The notes under the pieces are model-generated. The model ran no database searches. It was not told where the DNA came from and was given only the letters and a program-made list of their open reading frames with translations. From NCBI RefSeq assembly GCF_000327385.1, contig NW_008706746.1:7093279-7157278 (forward strand): a stretch of 64,000 nt of DNA, read 5' to 3'. Of this stretch, positions 46,416 through 58,640 are shown piece by piece (the first letter of the stretch is position 1; each line of letters starts with the position of its first letter). Source of the DNA: Lottia gigantea (Eukaryota > Mollusca > Gastropoda > Lottiidae). Made by a program: the position numbers and the translations under genes.

Positions 46416-49209
46416 TCTAGGATTCAAGTAATTAAAACATGTATATCCAGACCCGGAATCAAGTAATTAAGACTTGTATATCCAGGCTATAAAACCATGT
46501 TATAGGATAATCTAAATGACAAATCTGAAGATAAATATTATAACTGACTAGGAGAGATTTAATCACTGCCAATAATATCATCAACATACTGCATGGTAAT
46601 ATAACATACGGTCTGGATTGTCTTTCTGAATTTCAAATATCCAACGGGTCTGATCTGAAGCCAATCGTTAGCTGCCCTGCTCTGCCCTGCGTCTAATAGT
46701 CATTCTTTTGGAAAAGTTTTCTGGAATTATGTTTTGATATTACACGACGTTTCCATTCCAAACGACAGAACGCTACGATACCGTTTTTTTAAGCTCCCCC
46801 GTTCTGGCCAGCTTTCAATTGTTTGCTGTTTAAGATGTTCTGTCATCGATTTGATTTGACAGAAAACGGTCAGCAGAAACTGTCAAGACGAATCGTAATC
46901 TCGATCGTTATCAACCCAGCGGATATTGGAGCAAAGTAATGCTTTTCCATTGAAAGAGTTGAGTCATATCTAGAGGTTTGGCATCGGACATTTTATGCAA
47001 ATAAAGCAGACCGGAGGAAAATAGAGTCATTAGAACGATACTGTGGTAGAAAACTTGTAAGATTACATTTTAGAAGAGATCTTAAAAAAGGAACTAAATT
47101 GTAATCTTTTTTTAAAATAAAATCGAGCACGATGCGTGGCAGCAGTATTTTATAAAAATTGAGCAAACCGGAAGTTGAAGGATAACAATCGGAATCTCGT
47201 CTGAAATTCATTAATTACGCCATATCTCTGTTATCGTACCCTCCAACATGCTGTATTTATCACCATAAGGTTTATGTAGTGCCAATTTTGTTATTTTAAG
47301 GCCAGCGATTGGGTATCAGATTGATTCAACGATTTCGTCCTTTAGTTACTTCCCTTTAGGGTATTGGAAAAGTCAAAGGTTAAATGAGATATCTGATATA
47401 AACATTGTTTGGTTTCAAATGTTAACTCGAGTCACTGAGTGTTGCAGAAGTGAGCTTTCTTTTTTAACGATATTCCATGCAGATCTCAAGAACTTTGAAA
47501 GCAATAGCCAATTTATTGAAGATCTGGTACTATAGTCAGAAATCGGTACGTAATTGCTTTAAGATAGGAGACGGCACTGATCTGTATCGAAACTTCGAAT
47601 ACCAGTCCGCTTACAATAAAAAAAAAAAATGTACAGGTGGAGTTGTTTACCTGGAAACTTAGAGTGTCGAAACCTCTTCTTGTATGTTCTTTTGTAATTG
47701 CTCTCGAATATTTTTTCTGAAACGTGATTTGTTTTCTTCCATAAAGATTTACAGATAGTCAGAAACAATTTTACAGAAGGTTCCATATACGTAGTTAATA
47801 GTTTAATAGGCCACTGGTAGAGAATATGGTTGTTGAATTTTCAGAATTTACCAGGTCAATTTCACAGTGTACTGTGTAACGGAAAAACATAACGAGCGTT
47901 TGACTGAACAACAAAGAAAAGTGGAGTTTAGCTGTATAATACATAATGAAAACATACAATCCTATACACAGCCTCTAGCCTACCAAAACAATAAAAATTT
48001 GTGTTATATAGGTCACAGACAAATCTCAGCCCGGCCATGTACACTCATAAATCTCAAACCACGCATTTTTAAAACTGTAGAGGTGTCAGTCAAATTATAT
48101 GTAAATTATTTTAATAAAAATGTGATTGTACATGGCAGAGCTATTGTCACCTGTATGAGTAGTCCGAGACACCTTCTCTCGAAAGCCTAATACGTGTATG
48201 TCGCTCCAGTAATGTAGTTTCCACCTTGCGGATTTAATAATATCCCATAGGGATACTAGCTAAAAGTACAGTAGGCTAGTATCTAAGATGTCTTGAGTCG
48301 TTCGTGTAGGATAATGGACAAAGACCTCAGACTGCAACAGACTGTTCACATTTAAGATCCTCCAACGTTATGAAATAAATGAAGATTGGGCTCAAGTCGC
48401 TGTACTGATAATATTTCCATCACTGCATACTGTATGTCATCGCCTGTCATCATAAGCACAATCAGGGAGAGAGGATGAGGGTAATGTGTTAAAGCTAGTG
48501 TATCTAAATACTTTCTTTGTCTAAGTCAGGCTCTCGGACTACCGATACAATTAGCATGTTTGAAACTATGTTTGCAGGTCGACGACAGTCAGATATACGT
48601 GTGGTATGTGTATACACGTTATGGTAGTTATAATCTTCGTTAATGGTATTTCAACTCCTAACCCTGTCCCAAGTCTAGGACAGCAATTGGCACAAGAAGA
48701 GACTTAAGAGTATGAAAGCATATTCCCTTTTAAATGGTATTTTGAACTTTTACTAGCCCCGTCCCCAGCCTTGGGCAATTGCGAGTGGCCTACCAATGGG
48801 TATAATGATAAATACTAAAACCATACTAAAACTCCTTCATTGTTGTTTCAAAAACATTGAAACGATTTCAGTTTTTCAATAGTTTTTGTATACAATAAAC
48901 CAAAGAGAACATAATTATTCGTACTGTATACGAACGATATGATATCAACCAGTTTGCTTCCACGACCAATGTTTCTATGGAGTACCGAAGTAGATGAAAT
49001 CTAATCCTACTTGGTTTGAAAGTTTAACAGTAAAATAGAATTTGAGGAATCGTTGAATAAAAACACAGTATTGTTTATAAGATATTTTTTCTCTCTGTAC
49101 TGTTTCCCATTGAATAACCTTTAGAATATAATATAACTCGAACCTTTCAGCTTTTACACCGTGTGTTTGACCTATAAACTGAGAATAGACTCAAATGGTG
49201 TTCACTACA

Positions 49210-49500
49210 CAGCTAGGTAACCTAGAACTTTGGGTGGTAAAAATATAACAAATAAACATTATTAACCCATTGTGATGCCGAGTTGACAAGCCCAGTAGTA
49301 GTAGTAGTAGCAGGTGCTCTGAAAAGGTGAGCATAAATTGGAAACAAGCGGTTAATAAGAGAACTTAGAACTTTGGGTGGTAAAAAAATAACAAATTTAC
49401 AACCATTGGCCATAATGTACATTATAAGCCATAATGTTGGATACCAAGTTGTCAAACCCGACAGTAGTAGCAGGTGCCCGAAAGGAGTCAGTATACCATG
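49210..49500. repeat. ~156-bp tandem duplication with (GTA)n
   Basis: AGAACTTTGGGTGGTAAAAA occurs at 49212 and 49368. Matching GAGTTGACAAGCCC / AAGTTGTCAAACCC and AGTAGTAGCAGGTGC blocks follow. Confidence 0.75.
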
Positions 49501-52311
49501 ACTTTCGACTCTCAATGTGGAGTCCTAAAATGTTAGCAAATTGAAGTGTTGTATTCCCGTCAGAGCGTCCACATATAAAAGGGTAACACGATTTGTTGGT
49601 TTAATACTCATAAGTATTTTCGTAAGCAAAGTTTCACCAATTTATATTGTCACCATTAGTTTATATGGTATACTACTCCTATGTTTTAATGTACTCATCG
49701 TTTCAACAATTTACATTGTCATCATAAGATATAGGATTAGCCTAGAGCTAACTGTTACTCCGGTTCGGTTATTAAAACAGTAGGCGGGTTTTTAGTTAAT
49801 AATTAATGAAAATTTATAAGATTGGAATGTTGGAAAGTTTTAAAAAAAATGTAAGTTCTCAGCTGATGATGTAAATTTAGAAAAGTTGTTAAAACTAGAG
49901 CCATAGAAAGTTCAAAGAAAAAACTTCAGAACATATTGGTCTCTCCTTCTCCTTTGACTATGTTAACTAGATGGTCTTTAAGAAACTTCGAACTCGCTTT
50001 GAAGATTTTGGAAAATTTAACAGGTGATAAACTCTTCAATGTACATCAGAGAAATTATTCCTAAAATCAAAACCACGAGTTAAAACTCTGCCAAAAACAA
50101 CAACCTTGAATTTGGAAATTTGAAAAATAAACATATTTAAAATACGAAGTTACGAGGTTACTACAGTTCAGATGTATTGATCCTGACGCCATTTTGAATC
50201 TAAATAAACAGTTTGTGTAACGAGCTGCGTTGTCTCTTGCCCAATCCTAAAACCTAAAATAGACATCTTTTTTCAAGTCAAATTCGAGTGAATTTAATAT
50301 GATTGATTTTTTAACTGGATCTCTTCTCTTTGTTAATTGAAAACATCATAGCTTTGGACTGAAGACTGGTACAAATGGAGTGCGAATGTACAAATTATGT
50401 TTATCGTGGAGTTGGCGCACACTCCACCTTTGAAGGAAAGATAATAGAGCCGCATTTGCTGGGATACAAGATGAATAATGCCAACCAATGTGTATAAGCA
50501 TATATCTCGATATAAATCAAATATCTAATCGGGATTCTGGAAACCCATCCATGTAAATCGGAAGTTAGGCTACCCCCAGTAAATCAAATTCCATTAATTC
50601 AACATATGGCCATATATGGTTAAGTTATGCAAAACTCGATAAACTTCATCCATCAAGCCGGTTAGACAGACACGACACATCAAAAATAGTTTTTAAATTT
50701 TATATTTTTCTTTGTAATTCAGTATAAAATGTCAACAACTTTCATCAATACAAAACATATCATTCTACAAAACACCGTGGACAGATTGGGGTGGAGAAAG
50801 GGGGGTGAGGGGTTAAAAGACATGGGAATATAAGGGGTTGGTCGGGTAGAGGCATATAAAAGAGGATAGGAAAGAAAAAAGTAAGAAGAAAAGAAAAGGG
50901 CCATAAGTTAAAAGACACAAGTATATACCAATACATGTAGATACTTACAAAGGAAAGTGAAATGGAGTTATGGAGTTTTACGTTCTAATTTTGAAGAAAA
51001 TTGTGAAGATGTGTGCCATAATGAGTATGAGAATATCATTTTCTATTAGCACCTAATTTAAACCAAGAAGCAGTCCCTTATTAGAAATTTAGTGTCAACA
51101 ATTTAGAATTACTAAAGAAGCTCTTCAAATCATAACAAATGGAGGTAAATTATGTCAAACACGTTGGTGGAGTGAATAAAAAACTATTTTAGATTGCTAT
51201 CTGCAATTAATTTACATAAAACTACCATTTTGCCTCAGTAAGACACGACAAGCGTCTAATCGCTACAATCTCTTTAATGGTCACCCGATTTTTTTTCATT
51301 TACCAATTAACATAATAATAGCTATGCAGATTTGTAGAATGGGACTCTTTAACTAATGTTTAAAATTGTTGATATTAACAAAATTCAAATCGAATACAAA
51401 CGAGGCTTTTGTGCAATAAAACTGAACCTTAACTTTTGTGAACACTGCATTAACCCTTTTATAGTGCCTTCTGTTGAATAGTACCATGTTACCTTTCAAA
51501 CACCCTAACGACTATATGTATATTTTGCAATATCCTGTTTGTCAGAGGCAGAAAATTGAGACCTAAAACTCCATTTCATTTTTTCAAACTATTTTGACAA
51601 AAATAGATTTAGATAAAGGAATTTTTCACTAAAAAAACGTGGGAAGAAAATGGTTATAGATATTTTTTAAAGTAAAATATAAAATGCTGATGTATTATGC
51701 AAATTACCTTTTGGTTCATAACCACCATAATTGAAATTAAGTGCATAATTAATTGGGGGTATGTTAAAAACGAATGGACAATAAAAAATAATAGAATGGC
51801 CCCAATCTGTCCACAGGTTGATAATATAAATAACCCCAAGGCTCTACTAGCCTCACCCTACGTACACCCCCGTGTACTTCCCCGCCCTAAAATGCAACGA
51901 TAACCATCACTATGACGATGGTTAAAGGGAACCACCCTGTTAAAATGAGGTAACAATGGATTGTATTAAAATCAAACTGACGAAGAAGCATCAACACACA
52001 CATACACAGCCTCTTTAAATTGTTCGTCTTATATCCTTATTAAAATATGTTTAAGTGACACTTAGTTTAGTTTCATGTTCAGTAATAAATAGCACTTAGA
52101 AATTATAAAAATTAACATTACTGAACACAAACCTAACTTTCACAGATGATGGAATAACGTTAATCAGGTCAATGCACGTGCATTGTGATGTTTGTTCGCC
52201 AAGATGATTTAACGTCATATAATTATATATTTTTCATTACGTCACAACACAATCACGCTCTCACAATATATACAAATTAAAGTGTTGTGGTGCACGTACA
52301 TTCCTTTTTCA

Positions 52312-53004
52312 CTAATGCACTTTCCTACAGAACATACACAATAATAAAGTTAAAGTTAATATGCACGCGTAATTTGTTCTATGTCTTGTGGCACTATTAT
52401 TATATTTGTCATCATAGATTTTAAAATCTGTCCGATTTGGCTGGGATTTGCCTTTAGATGGATCTAATTGGATTAAGTCTTGTAAAGCAGATAATGCTGC
52501 CAAAGTGAAGTTCTGATCACCCGTAGTCATGAGGTCGAACACACAAGAATCGAAGTAAAAATCCACTACATTTGCTTCACGGCAAATGAGTTCAGCGTCT
52601 TTTCGCAACATTTGTATATTAGCACTATTTTCACTGAGATTGTCCACAATATCTTGTTTGGAGGCTAAGAATTCCTGATAATTAATACGTTCACTGAGCG
52701 GGCAGCCGCGGTAACATAATCCATTACTGGTCGCACTGTGAGAATTATTTACGATTTCTTCAGGCATTTTTATGGCAAATGTAAAATAGCGTCCAATTTG
52801 GCGCACTACTATAGTCGTTGCTATATATCGGATGTTTATTTCCACGTGCTTTCCTTCCTCGATTTCTAATAGCTCTACGGATTTGTGTTTTCCATAAAAG
52901 GTGTGACCATCGTAAAAGGAACCCGGTAGATCGTCAGTTTGGGCTTGATACATAACAAAATTGTCACTGGCACATCTTGCGTTCTTTTTTATCACAACTG
53001 TTAA
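52312..53004 (-). CDS. Repulsive guidance molecule (RGM), exon 3 of 3
   Basis: Encodes residues 232-461 and the TAG stop. The acceptor is TTTTTCAG|TTAACA in phase 0, so TATSK at the end of exon 2 joins LTVVIKK, matching the vertebrate TATSKLTIIFKN. Family signatures follow: DDLPGSFYDG, YIATTIVVRQIGRYFTFAIKMPEE, CYRGCPLSE and YFDSCVFDLMTTGDQNFTLAA. This is the C-terminal half of the split von Willebrand D-like domain. The protein ends with a hydrophobic stretch (ACILTLTLLLCMF, about residues 444-456) and a short basic tail, as expected for a GPI-anchor signal; a small-residue NNSA upstream is a candidate attachment area. The full protein of 461 residues is close to human RGMA (450). No break or missing cysteine was noticed. 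Confidence 0.93.
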   Translation of the reverse strand, partial: LTVVIKKNARCASDNFVMYQAQTDDLPGSFYDGHTFYGKHKSVELLEIEEGKHVEINIRYIATTIVVRQIGRYFTFAIKMPEEIVNNSHSATSNGLCYRGCPLSERINYQEFLASKQDIVDNLSENSANIQMLRKDAELICREANVVDFYFDSCVFDLMTTGDQNFTLAALSALQDLIQLDPSKGKSQPNRTDFKIYDDKYNNSATRHRTNYACILTLTLLLCMFCRKVH

Positions 53005-54019
53005 CTGAAAAAGAGAAGAAAATTAGGTTTAAACATTTAAAAATTGGCAGAAACTCAATATTTTTAATGTATTGCAACTAATTTATAATGATACTTTGAA
53101 ATAAAAACCATAGAACTTTATTCTAAATTTCCTGACTAAGATAAAAATCCACTAGAGGAAAAACTAGTGCTAGATCATTTTGTGACAAATTATAAGATCC
53201 GTTGGGGTGAATGAGGTGTATATGAAACATGGCTATTAGTTGATTGAAAGAGTTTATTATATCTATCAATCAATGATTCATAATTATTCCAATACACAAT
53301 GGTAATGGTAATTTATGATGCGAGAGTATCCACACTAAGACGCTGTAATCTAGCACAGGACAAACACTAAGAGTATCCACACTAAGACATTGTGTTCTTA
53401 GGACAAAACAGTTATGTTAAGAATAATTGAAGAAGCCATGTAATTTATAGTGGCGAGGGAGTAAGTGTACAATGGGGAACTTTTGATAGGTGTAAGGAAT
53501 GAAATGGTGTATTCGTTGGTAATGGTTGATATTACAGACTCCGAAACAAGAAATTGTGCCCTAGCTAAAGCCAAACACCGAAGGAAGTCAAATGATGTAT
53601 AGTGGCGAGGGAGTAGTGGTTTCATGTGTATCAATATCAGTAGAATTGAGAATTGAAATACGAGATGATTCATGCCTGACACATTCTATTATTATTCAAT
53701 ACTAACTTCTCTCTCCATCTCTATTTAACACTAGAACCGAGCTGTGCAAATTACTTGGCATCATGGACCAAGATTTCCCAGTGTGGTCACAATGATCACT
53801 ATATATATATGCAGTATCGGTATCAGTCAGGGTACAGGAGGGCAACAACAGAAACATAGTTTGTACCCCATATCATACTAATCTAACTTCGTTTCTAGAA
53901 AAATCAAAAGAGTGGGCGATCAACACTTTAGGGGAGATACAAAATATCTGTCTTAAAACTCCTTTTATGTTAATTGAACGACAAATTCCAGTGTTGTGAC
54001 TATGTTCTGTTTCCTGAAT

Positions 54020-54640
54020 GAAGAAAAACACAATTTTGAGATTATAAGCATTGAAGATACTCTCATCGATAACACTGGACTAGGTCAGAAGTATTATGTG
54101 TTACAGAAGATGCCCTCCTCTAACTCGACTAGGTCACAAGTATTTGGTGACAAAAGATACTATCCTATAATAGAAAGATTGGGTAACAAGCATTATGTGT
54201 TATAGAATATACTCTCCTATAGCAGCACTGATCAAGGTCACAAGTATCATTTGTTATAGAATATACTTGTCACAAGCATTATGTGTTATAGAAGATACTC
54301 CCCTATAGAAACACTGGTCTGGGTCGGAAGTATTAGGTGTTATAGAAGACACTTCTATGGAATACCGGACTAGGTCACAAGTATTAGACGATAACATATA
54401 CTTGACTACGTCACAAGTATTTTAGACAACGGACTAGGTCACAAGTATTAGTGTTGTAGAAGATACCATCCTATAGCAGCACCGTAGGTCACAAGTATTA
54501 GATGATAAAGAAATACTTGACTTGGTCACAAGTATTATAGAAAAATTAGACTAGGTCACAAGTATTAGATGATAAAGAAATACTTGACTTGGTCACAAGT
54601 ATTATAGATACGATGGACGTGGTCACAAGTGGAGACCATA
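54020..54640. repeat. Degenerate minisatellite in RGM intron 2
   Basis: Irregular units built on ACTAGGTCACAAGTATTA(T/G), with TGTTATAGAAGATACT and CCTATAG(A/C)A.CACTG; about 12 copies of the GGTCACAAGTATT core. The same unit occurs outside the gene near 60305 and 60510. Confidence 0.8.
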
Positions 54641-55800
54641 AAATTTAGCATGTTAAGCGATATAAAGTGAAAACAGGCCAACACATTAGTCAGTCTTTAA
54701 ACATAATCAAAACAAGAACCAGCAACAACGGATCTAAAGGGTGTAAAATTAATGACCAAAACTTGTGTTTGAAGTCATATATTCAAGGGTATAAAATCAA
54801 CTTTCTTGTTCCAAACGTTTGTATTTTCCATGATTAACCATAAACATGCTATAATCTAAACCAAATGTGAGGTTCGTTTGTACATTAACTTTATGTTTAT
54901 CCACAATCGATTTTAGACTTAAAATGGTTAGCAATAATATGTTATACCGTATTGTTATGATTTTTGCATGCTGTTGTATTTTGAATCTGATTTCTTGATA
55001 TGGACTGACAATATGTTTGATTCTATTTATTCGATGTTATATTGACACTCCTTGTGTATAACTCAGTATAATAAGATGAGTATAATGGTTCTTCCAAGTA
55101 TTAGTCTGTTGACAATTATTCTTGCAGATAGAACAAAATATACCAATACACAGTTATCCCTTTAAATGTAACTAAAAGGATTGCTATTGCTATCGTAGAG
55201 ATCCAGTGGTTATCTTGATAAGGGTGACATACGCTATTCTGATTATGAGTTCACCCTAAATATGACCAGTATATGGCTAGCAGGCAAATTCGTTGGTCAT
55301 TTTAGATAGAGATTTTCAACGGGACATAACAAGGAATATTAGAATCAATGGGATTGCCGTGGTACCGCCATGGTCATCACAGAAGAAAGAAAATCGGGTA
55401 TCGGATGAAAACCTAAGTGGTCAGTCAAGACAGAGCTACAAGATGCAACAAGAAAAGTGTGATTAGTATATCTATATAGGATTATCATTATCACCACAGA
55501 AGACAGACTTTGAAACTGAAAAGTAGCCATCGAGAATCGGACTATTACCTCCAAAATGGTGACCTAGAATCATAGTTAGCACAAAATAAAGAAGTATAGC
55601 ATGTGAGTGTAATATAAGGTTTTGGTCTAACTTTATACAACACCTGTACAAATAGACAACGAGATATGGCTCTACTCTTGACGTAATTCACAAACAATAA
55701 ATAAACCTCACAGTTTACTGTTTTTCATCTCCCAGGTTTTGTGTACCTGAGTCTTTGCTAACTTTAGCACAATCAATAATCAGAGGGTACAGAAAAATCA

Positions 55801-55838
55801 CAAAAACTGTTAAATGCACTCAAAACTTTTAACAGTTT
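55801..55838. repeat. 12-bp hairpin in RGM intron 2
   Basis: AAAACTGTTAAA and TTTAACAGTTTT are complementary around a loop of about 14 bases. Confidence 0.55.
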
Positions 55839-56411
55839 TCGAGTTTTTCTACCGCCATGTTTTATTGTTCCCCCGTCTTAAACGAGTAAAATATGTGGAC
55901 CATAAATAAAGGCGAATGTAAAAGAAATCTAGTTGGTTGAACACACAATCAGTGAAGAACGAGTAGTATAGACGTTGAACTTATATTGGGTTGTACATGA
56001 CCTCAAGTTTATCACTTCTACGTACCACGTCGGCCATCTTTTTTATCGCGCCCTAATTCACCTAAACCCACAAATCGTTAGTCGAAAACTTCAAGATGAA
56101 ATTTTAACTTTACTTGCATATATAAACAACTGTAAGGGTGCAGTGTAGCTAATCTATATTTCAAATCAACGACGGTATCAGACGAGAAAGAAAACCTGAG
56201 ACGAGGAGAGAATTGGGCTGTGAACAAAAGATAGAGTATTGTTTACACACGCTTGAGGTGTTGGGCGGCCATGACACCTCGTCGATTTGCCACTGAGGAG
56301 TTAAATGATTAAGTTTTAGATAATTATAGATCACACAATGGAGCGTTAATAACTCGTTAATTAAATCATTCATTAGTACTAATTATCATAATAATATAAT
56401 CAAGACCTTAC

Positions 56412-56908
56412 CTTGCTGGTAGCAGTAGCTCCACTGTCTCCTATTACAGGATCGTTCGTCACTTGTACCGTTAAATGTTCGTTGTTTACTAAGGGCCAGG
56501 CTCCCTGAACTTTACACGTTTGGAATTCTCCATTGAAAGTACTAAGATGTGGATCCCCGAATAATCCACAATGTCTGAAGACTTGTTTTCCCTGATACGA
56601 ACACTCTGCCGGAATCGTAGGTTCCGAAGGTTTTTCTTTCGCAGGATCTACAGTTGCTCCTGTTACAGAACAATTATGCTGTTTCATTTTATTTTTCACA
56701 CCTGTCCTCACTGTTAAATAATTTAAATCACCTTTACAATCTCTGGCATTCTTTTTTATACAGTTCCAGTAAGTCCTGAGCGTAATACATTCTTTATCTG
56801 GACCCATACCCCCGGGATCCGTGCCCTGCAGTCGGTTAAATTGTTTAGCACACGTATCGATATCACAGCCGTAAATTCTGTCAGTTAATCTGCCCATCAA
56901 TTCTTGTC
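56412..56908 (-). CDS. Repulsive guidance molecule (RGM), exon 2 of 3
   Basis: RGM proteins are GPI-anchored BMP co-receptors that also bind neogenin; in vertebrates they act in axon guidance and iron control. This exon encodes residues 66-231: the N-terminal cysteine-rich domain (GCDIDTCAKQF to KQHNC) and the first part of the vWD-like domain with CGLFGDPHLSTFNGEFQTCK and VQGAWPL. GD|PH (Asp184-Pro185) is the known autocatalytic, acid-labile cleavage site of the family. The vertebrate RGD in C(R)GDL is KGD here (residues 124-126). An N-glycosylation site NCS follows at 145. The acceptor is AAATTTCAG|GACAAG. The donor is AGCAAG|GTAAGG, phase 0. The phase-1 join to exon 1 gives Gly66. Orthology to one vertebrate paralogue (RGMA, B, C or D) is not implied, since those arose by vertebrate duplications. 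Confidence 0.95.
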
Positions 56909-58373
56909 CTGAAATTTAAAAATAAAATATATAATAAAAATGAGAACAGTCCTGTTGATAAATAAGACAATCATTATGGGTGGATATATACTTTTAGAAT
57001 AGGAGTCCTTTTATATATAAATTCCATATCATTGAGTTCTAAATGCCCGGCGCTGTGAACCGCACCCCCTCTCCCCCTTGTCAATGTTCTGGCCCCAACT
57101 TATCAGTTTATTATGGTCAAATATATTGGTCAGTTATAAGGGAATGGAGGCGATTATTTTGAAGTTATAAGGTGACATGGACGAAGCCCGTGTCTCGGCA
57201 TAATAGTTTGAAATGTTAATTTTGATCGTAATGATTAGACATAGGTACGTTGGAGTCAAGAATTCTTGTTGATAAAATAACACAGCTTCGTGTATGTAAA
57301 AGTTCAATTTATCAACAACTCATTTTCCTTATTAGATAAAAAAAAAAGGGGTTGCATGGTATGTATTGAAAGTATTGAAAATCAATATTATCATAATAGA
57401 TCAATAGATATAATATTAGCAATGGTCAATGCTTAACCTCAAGTTAATGTCTATTTTTACAATATAAAATGAGGAATGTTAGGTGGTCAAGAAACTTTTG
57501 CAAGGCATTACTTCGGAAGGAATGTGTCACTTCAGGCACTATTTATTTATGACAAGTTTTAAGAGGCAATGGTTTACAAATTTAGATAAAAAGTTTCCTG
57601 AGAGACGTGCTTTGTGGGAAAAAGGGTTACAGAGCAATCTTTGGAAAGTGATTTTAGAAAAGCATTGCTATCCTAGTAACATAGTATCGTGGGTAGGAAC
57701 TTAGTAGGGTAAAAGTCTTAGGGCAATGTTCAAGAACGAGAGTAATTCAAGTGGGTACAAAATTGCCAGAAAATGTGAAACTGGGTTTCGTTTACGAGTT
57801 TCAAAATATAGGCTAAAGAACAAAAACAATAACGTTTTTATGAACATAAAAAAGTTGTCATGGTAGACTGAATGCAGTTGTGATTTTCGATCAAGTCCAA
57901 ATAATTCAGATATAGCCTGATATAGATATAGCCTAAATTTCCATGGAATGCGAATTTTTCAAATCAGATAAAACGAACGACAGTATAGGCAATTCGAGTT
58001 AAAGGGGTCATGAACGAAAAACATTAATATTAAAGGGGCATGAAATCTACTTATTCTAGCCTTGTCTTGTATATATAGCCTAAACGTTACGTATCGTCTT
58101 CATTAAGTGTCAGAATGGTTTACACTCGTAGCCAAGGTATTTCATTCAGAAGAACAGAATAATACTTAAATAATGTTTTATCAAAATATATATTCGGGTA
58201 AATTCTTTAGAATATCCCGAGGTGAATTCATAACATTTGTAGAAGAGGTCAAGAGATAAAAATAGCTCCCACTAACACCGCCATCATAACTCTTACTGTC
58301 ACTATTCGATCAATGGTGTGATACCGTTAAATTTAGAACAATTCCCATCCCGAAACGAATAGATTCCACTCAC
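56909..58373 (-). other. RGM intron 1
   Basis: 1465 bp, bounded by GTGAGT and TTTCAG in the minus direction. AT-rich with no recognised element. A 73-codon open frame on the plus strand (57483-57704) has no recognisable domain. Confidence 0.85.
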
Positions 58374-58569
58374 CTGATATACAAGATATCCCTAGGGTAA
58401 TAATTAAGACGAAAATATGGACAGGATTGACAGTATGGTTAGAGTAACGGCGTGTACCCATTCCCTTCCATCCAGTCCAGCTTAACAGGGCCTCGGCCGC
58501 CTCGCTTTTCACTTCACTTCGATTGCACGTCAGGTTTTCTCTGTAATATAAGAAAGCACCATTCGCCAT
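58374..58569 (-). CDS. Repulsive guidance molecule (RGM), exon 1 of 3
   Basis: Encodes residues 1-65 and the first base of codon 66; the donor is ATATCAG|GTGAGT. The exon carries the secretion signal: a hydrophobic core VHIFVLIITLGISCIS (about 50-65) right before the mature Q67-E-L. From the first ATG (58569) the signal has a long leading part of about 48 residues, comparable to the long leader of human RGMA. An internal Met37 (MGTRRYSNHTVNPVHIFV) would give a classic short signal with basic residues and could be the real start. A four-codon upstream frame (58587-58573) ends just before the first ATG. Confidence 0.85.
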
Positions 58570-58630
58570 TAATCAAGTTAACTCCATGCTAGTTTTAATA
58601 TCACTGACTATCACTCGCTACATCTCGCTT

Positions 58631-58640
58631 CTTATATCCC
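58631..58640 (-). promoter_or_regulatory. Candidate TATA box for RGM
   Basis: GGGATATAAG on the minus strand lies about 62 bases before the first RGM ATG, which would allow a short 5' UTR. Position only; no transcript evidence. Confidence 0.3.

Larger units (their letters stand above)
39428..52311. other. Long intergenic stretch, no firm gene
   Basis: About 13 kb with no firm gene. Holds the single 62-bp repeat unit (39804-39910), three adjacent SINE tails (40215-40430), an ATTGT microsatellite (41881-41920), family A and B repeats, SINE pieces at 42320-42395, 43365-43800, 50955-50995 and 51545-51585, and 95- to 156-bp duplications near 48640 and 49210. A G+C-richer patch with an open frame at 42770-43086 is discussed as a finding. 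Confidence 0.45.
53005..56411 (-). other. RGM intron 2
   Basis: 3407 bp, bounded by GTAAGG and TTTTTCAG in the minus direction. Contains 60-bp and ~150-bp local duplications at 53275-53690 (e.g. GAGTATCCACACTAAGAC twice; TATAGTGGCGAGGGAGTA twice), a degenerate minisatellite (54020-54640) and a 12-bp hairpin (55801-55838). Confidence 0.85.

Noticed and set aside
57483-57704. 73-codon open frame inside RGM intron 1
   Set aside because: Protein-like composition but no known family, opposite strand to RGM, no supporting signals.
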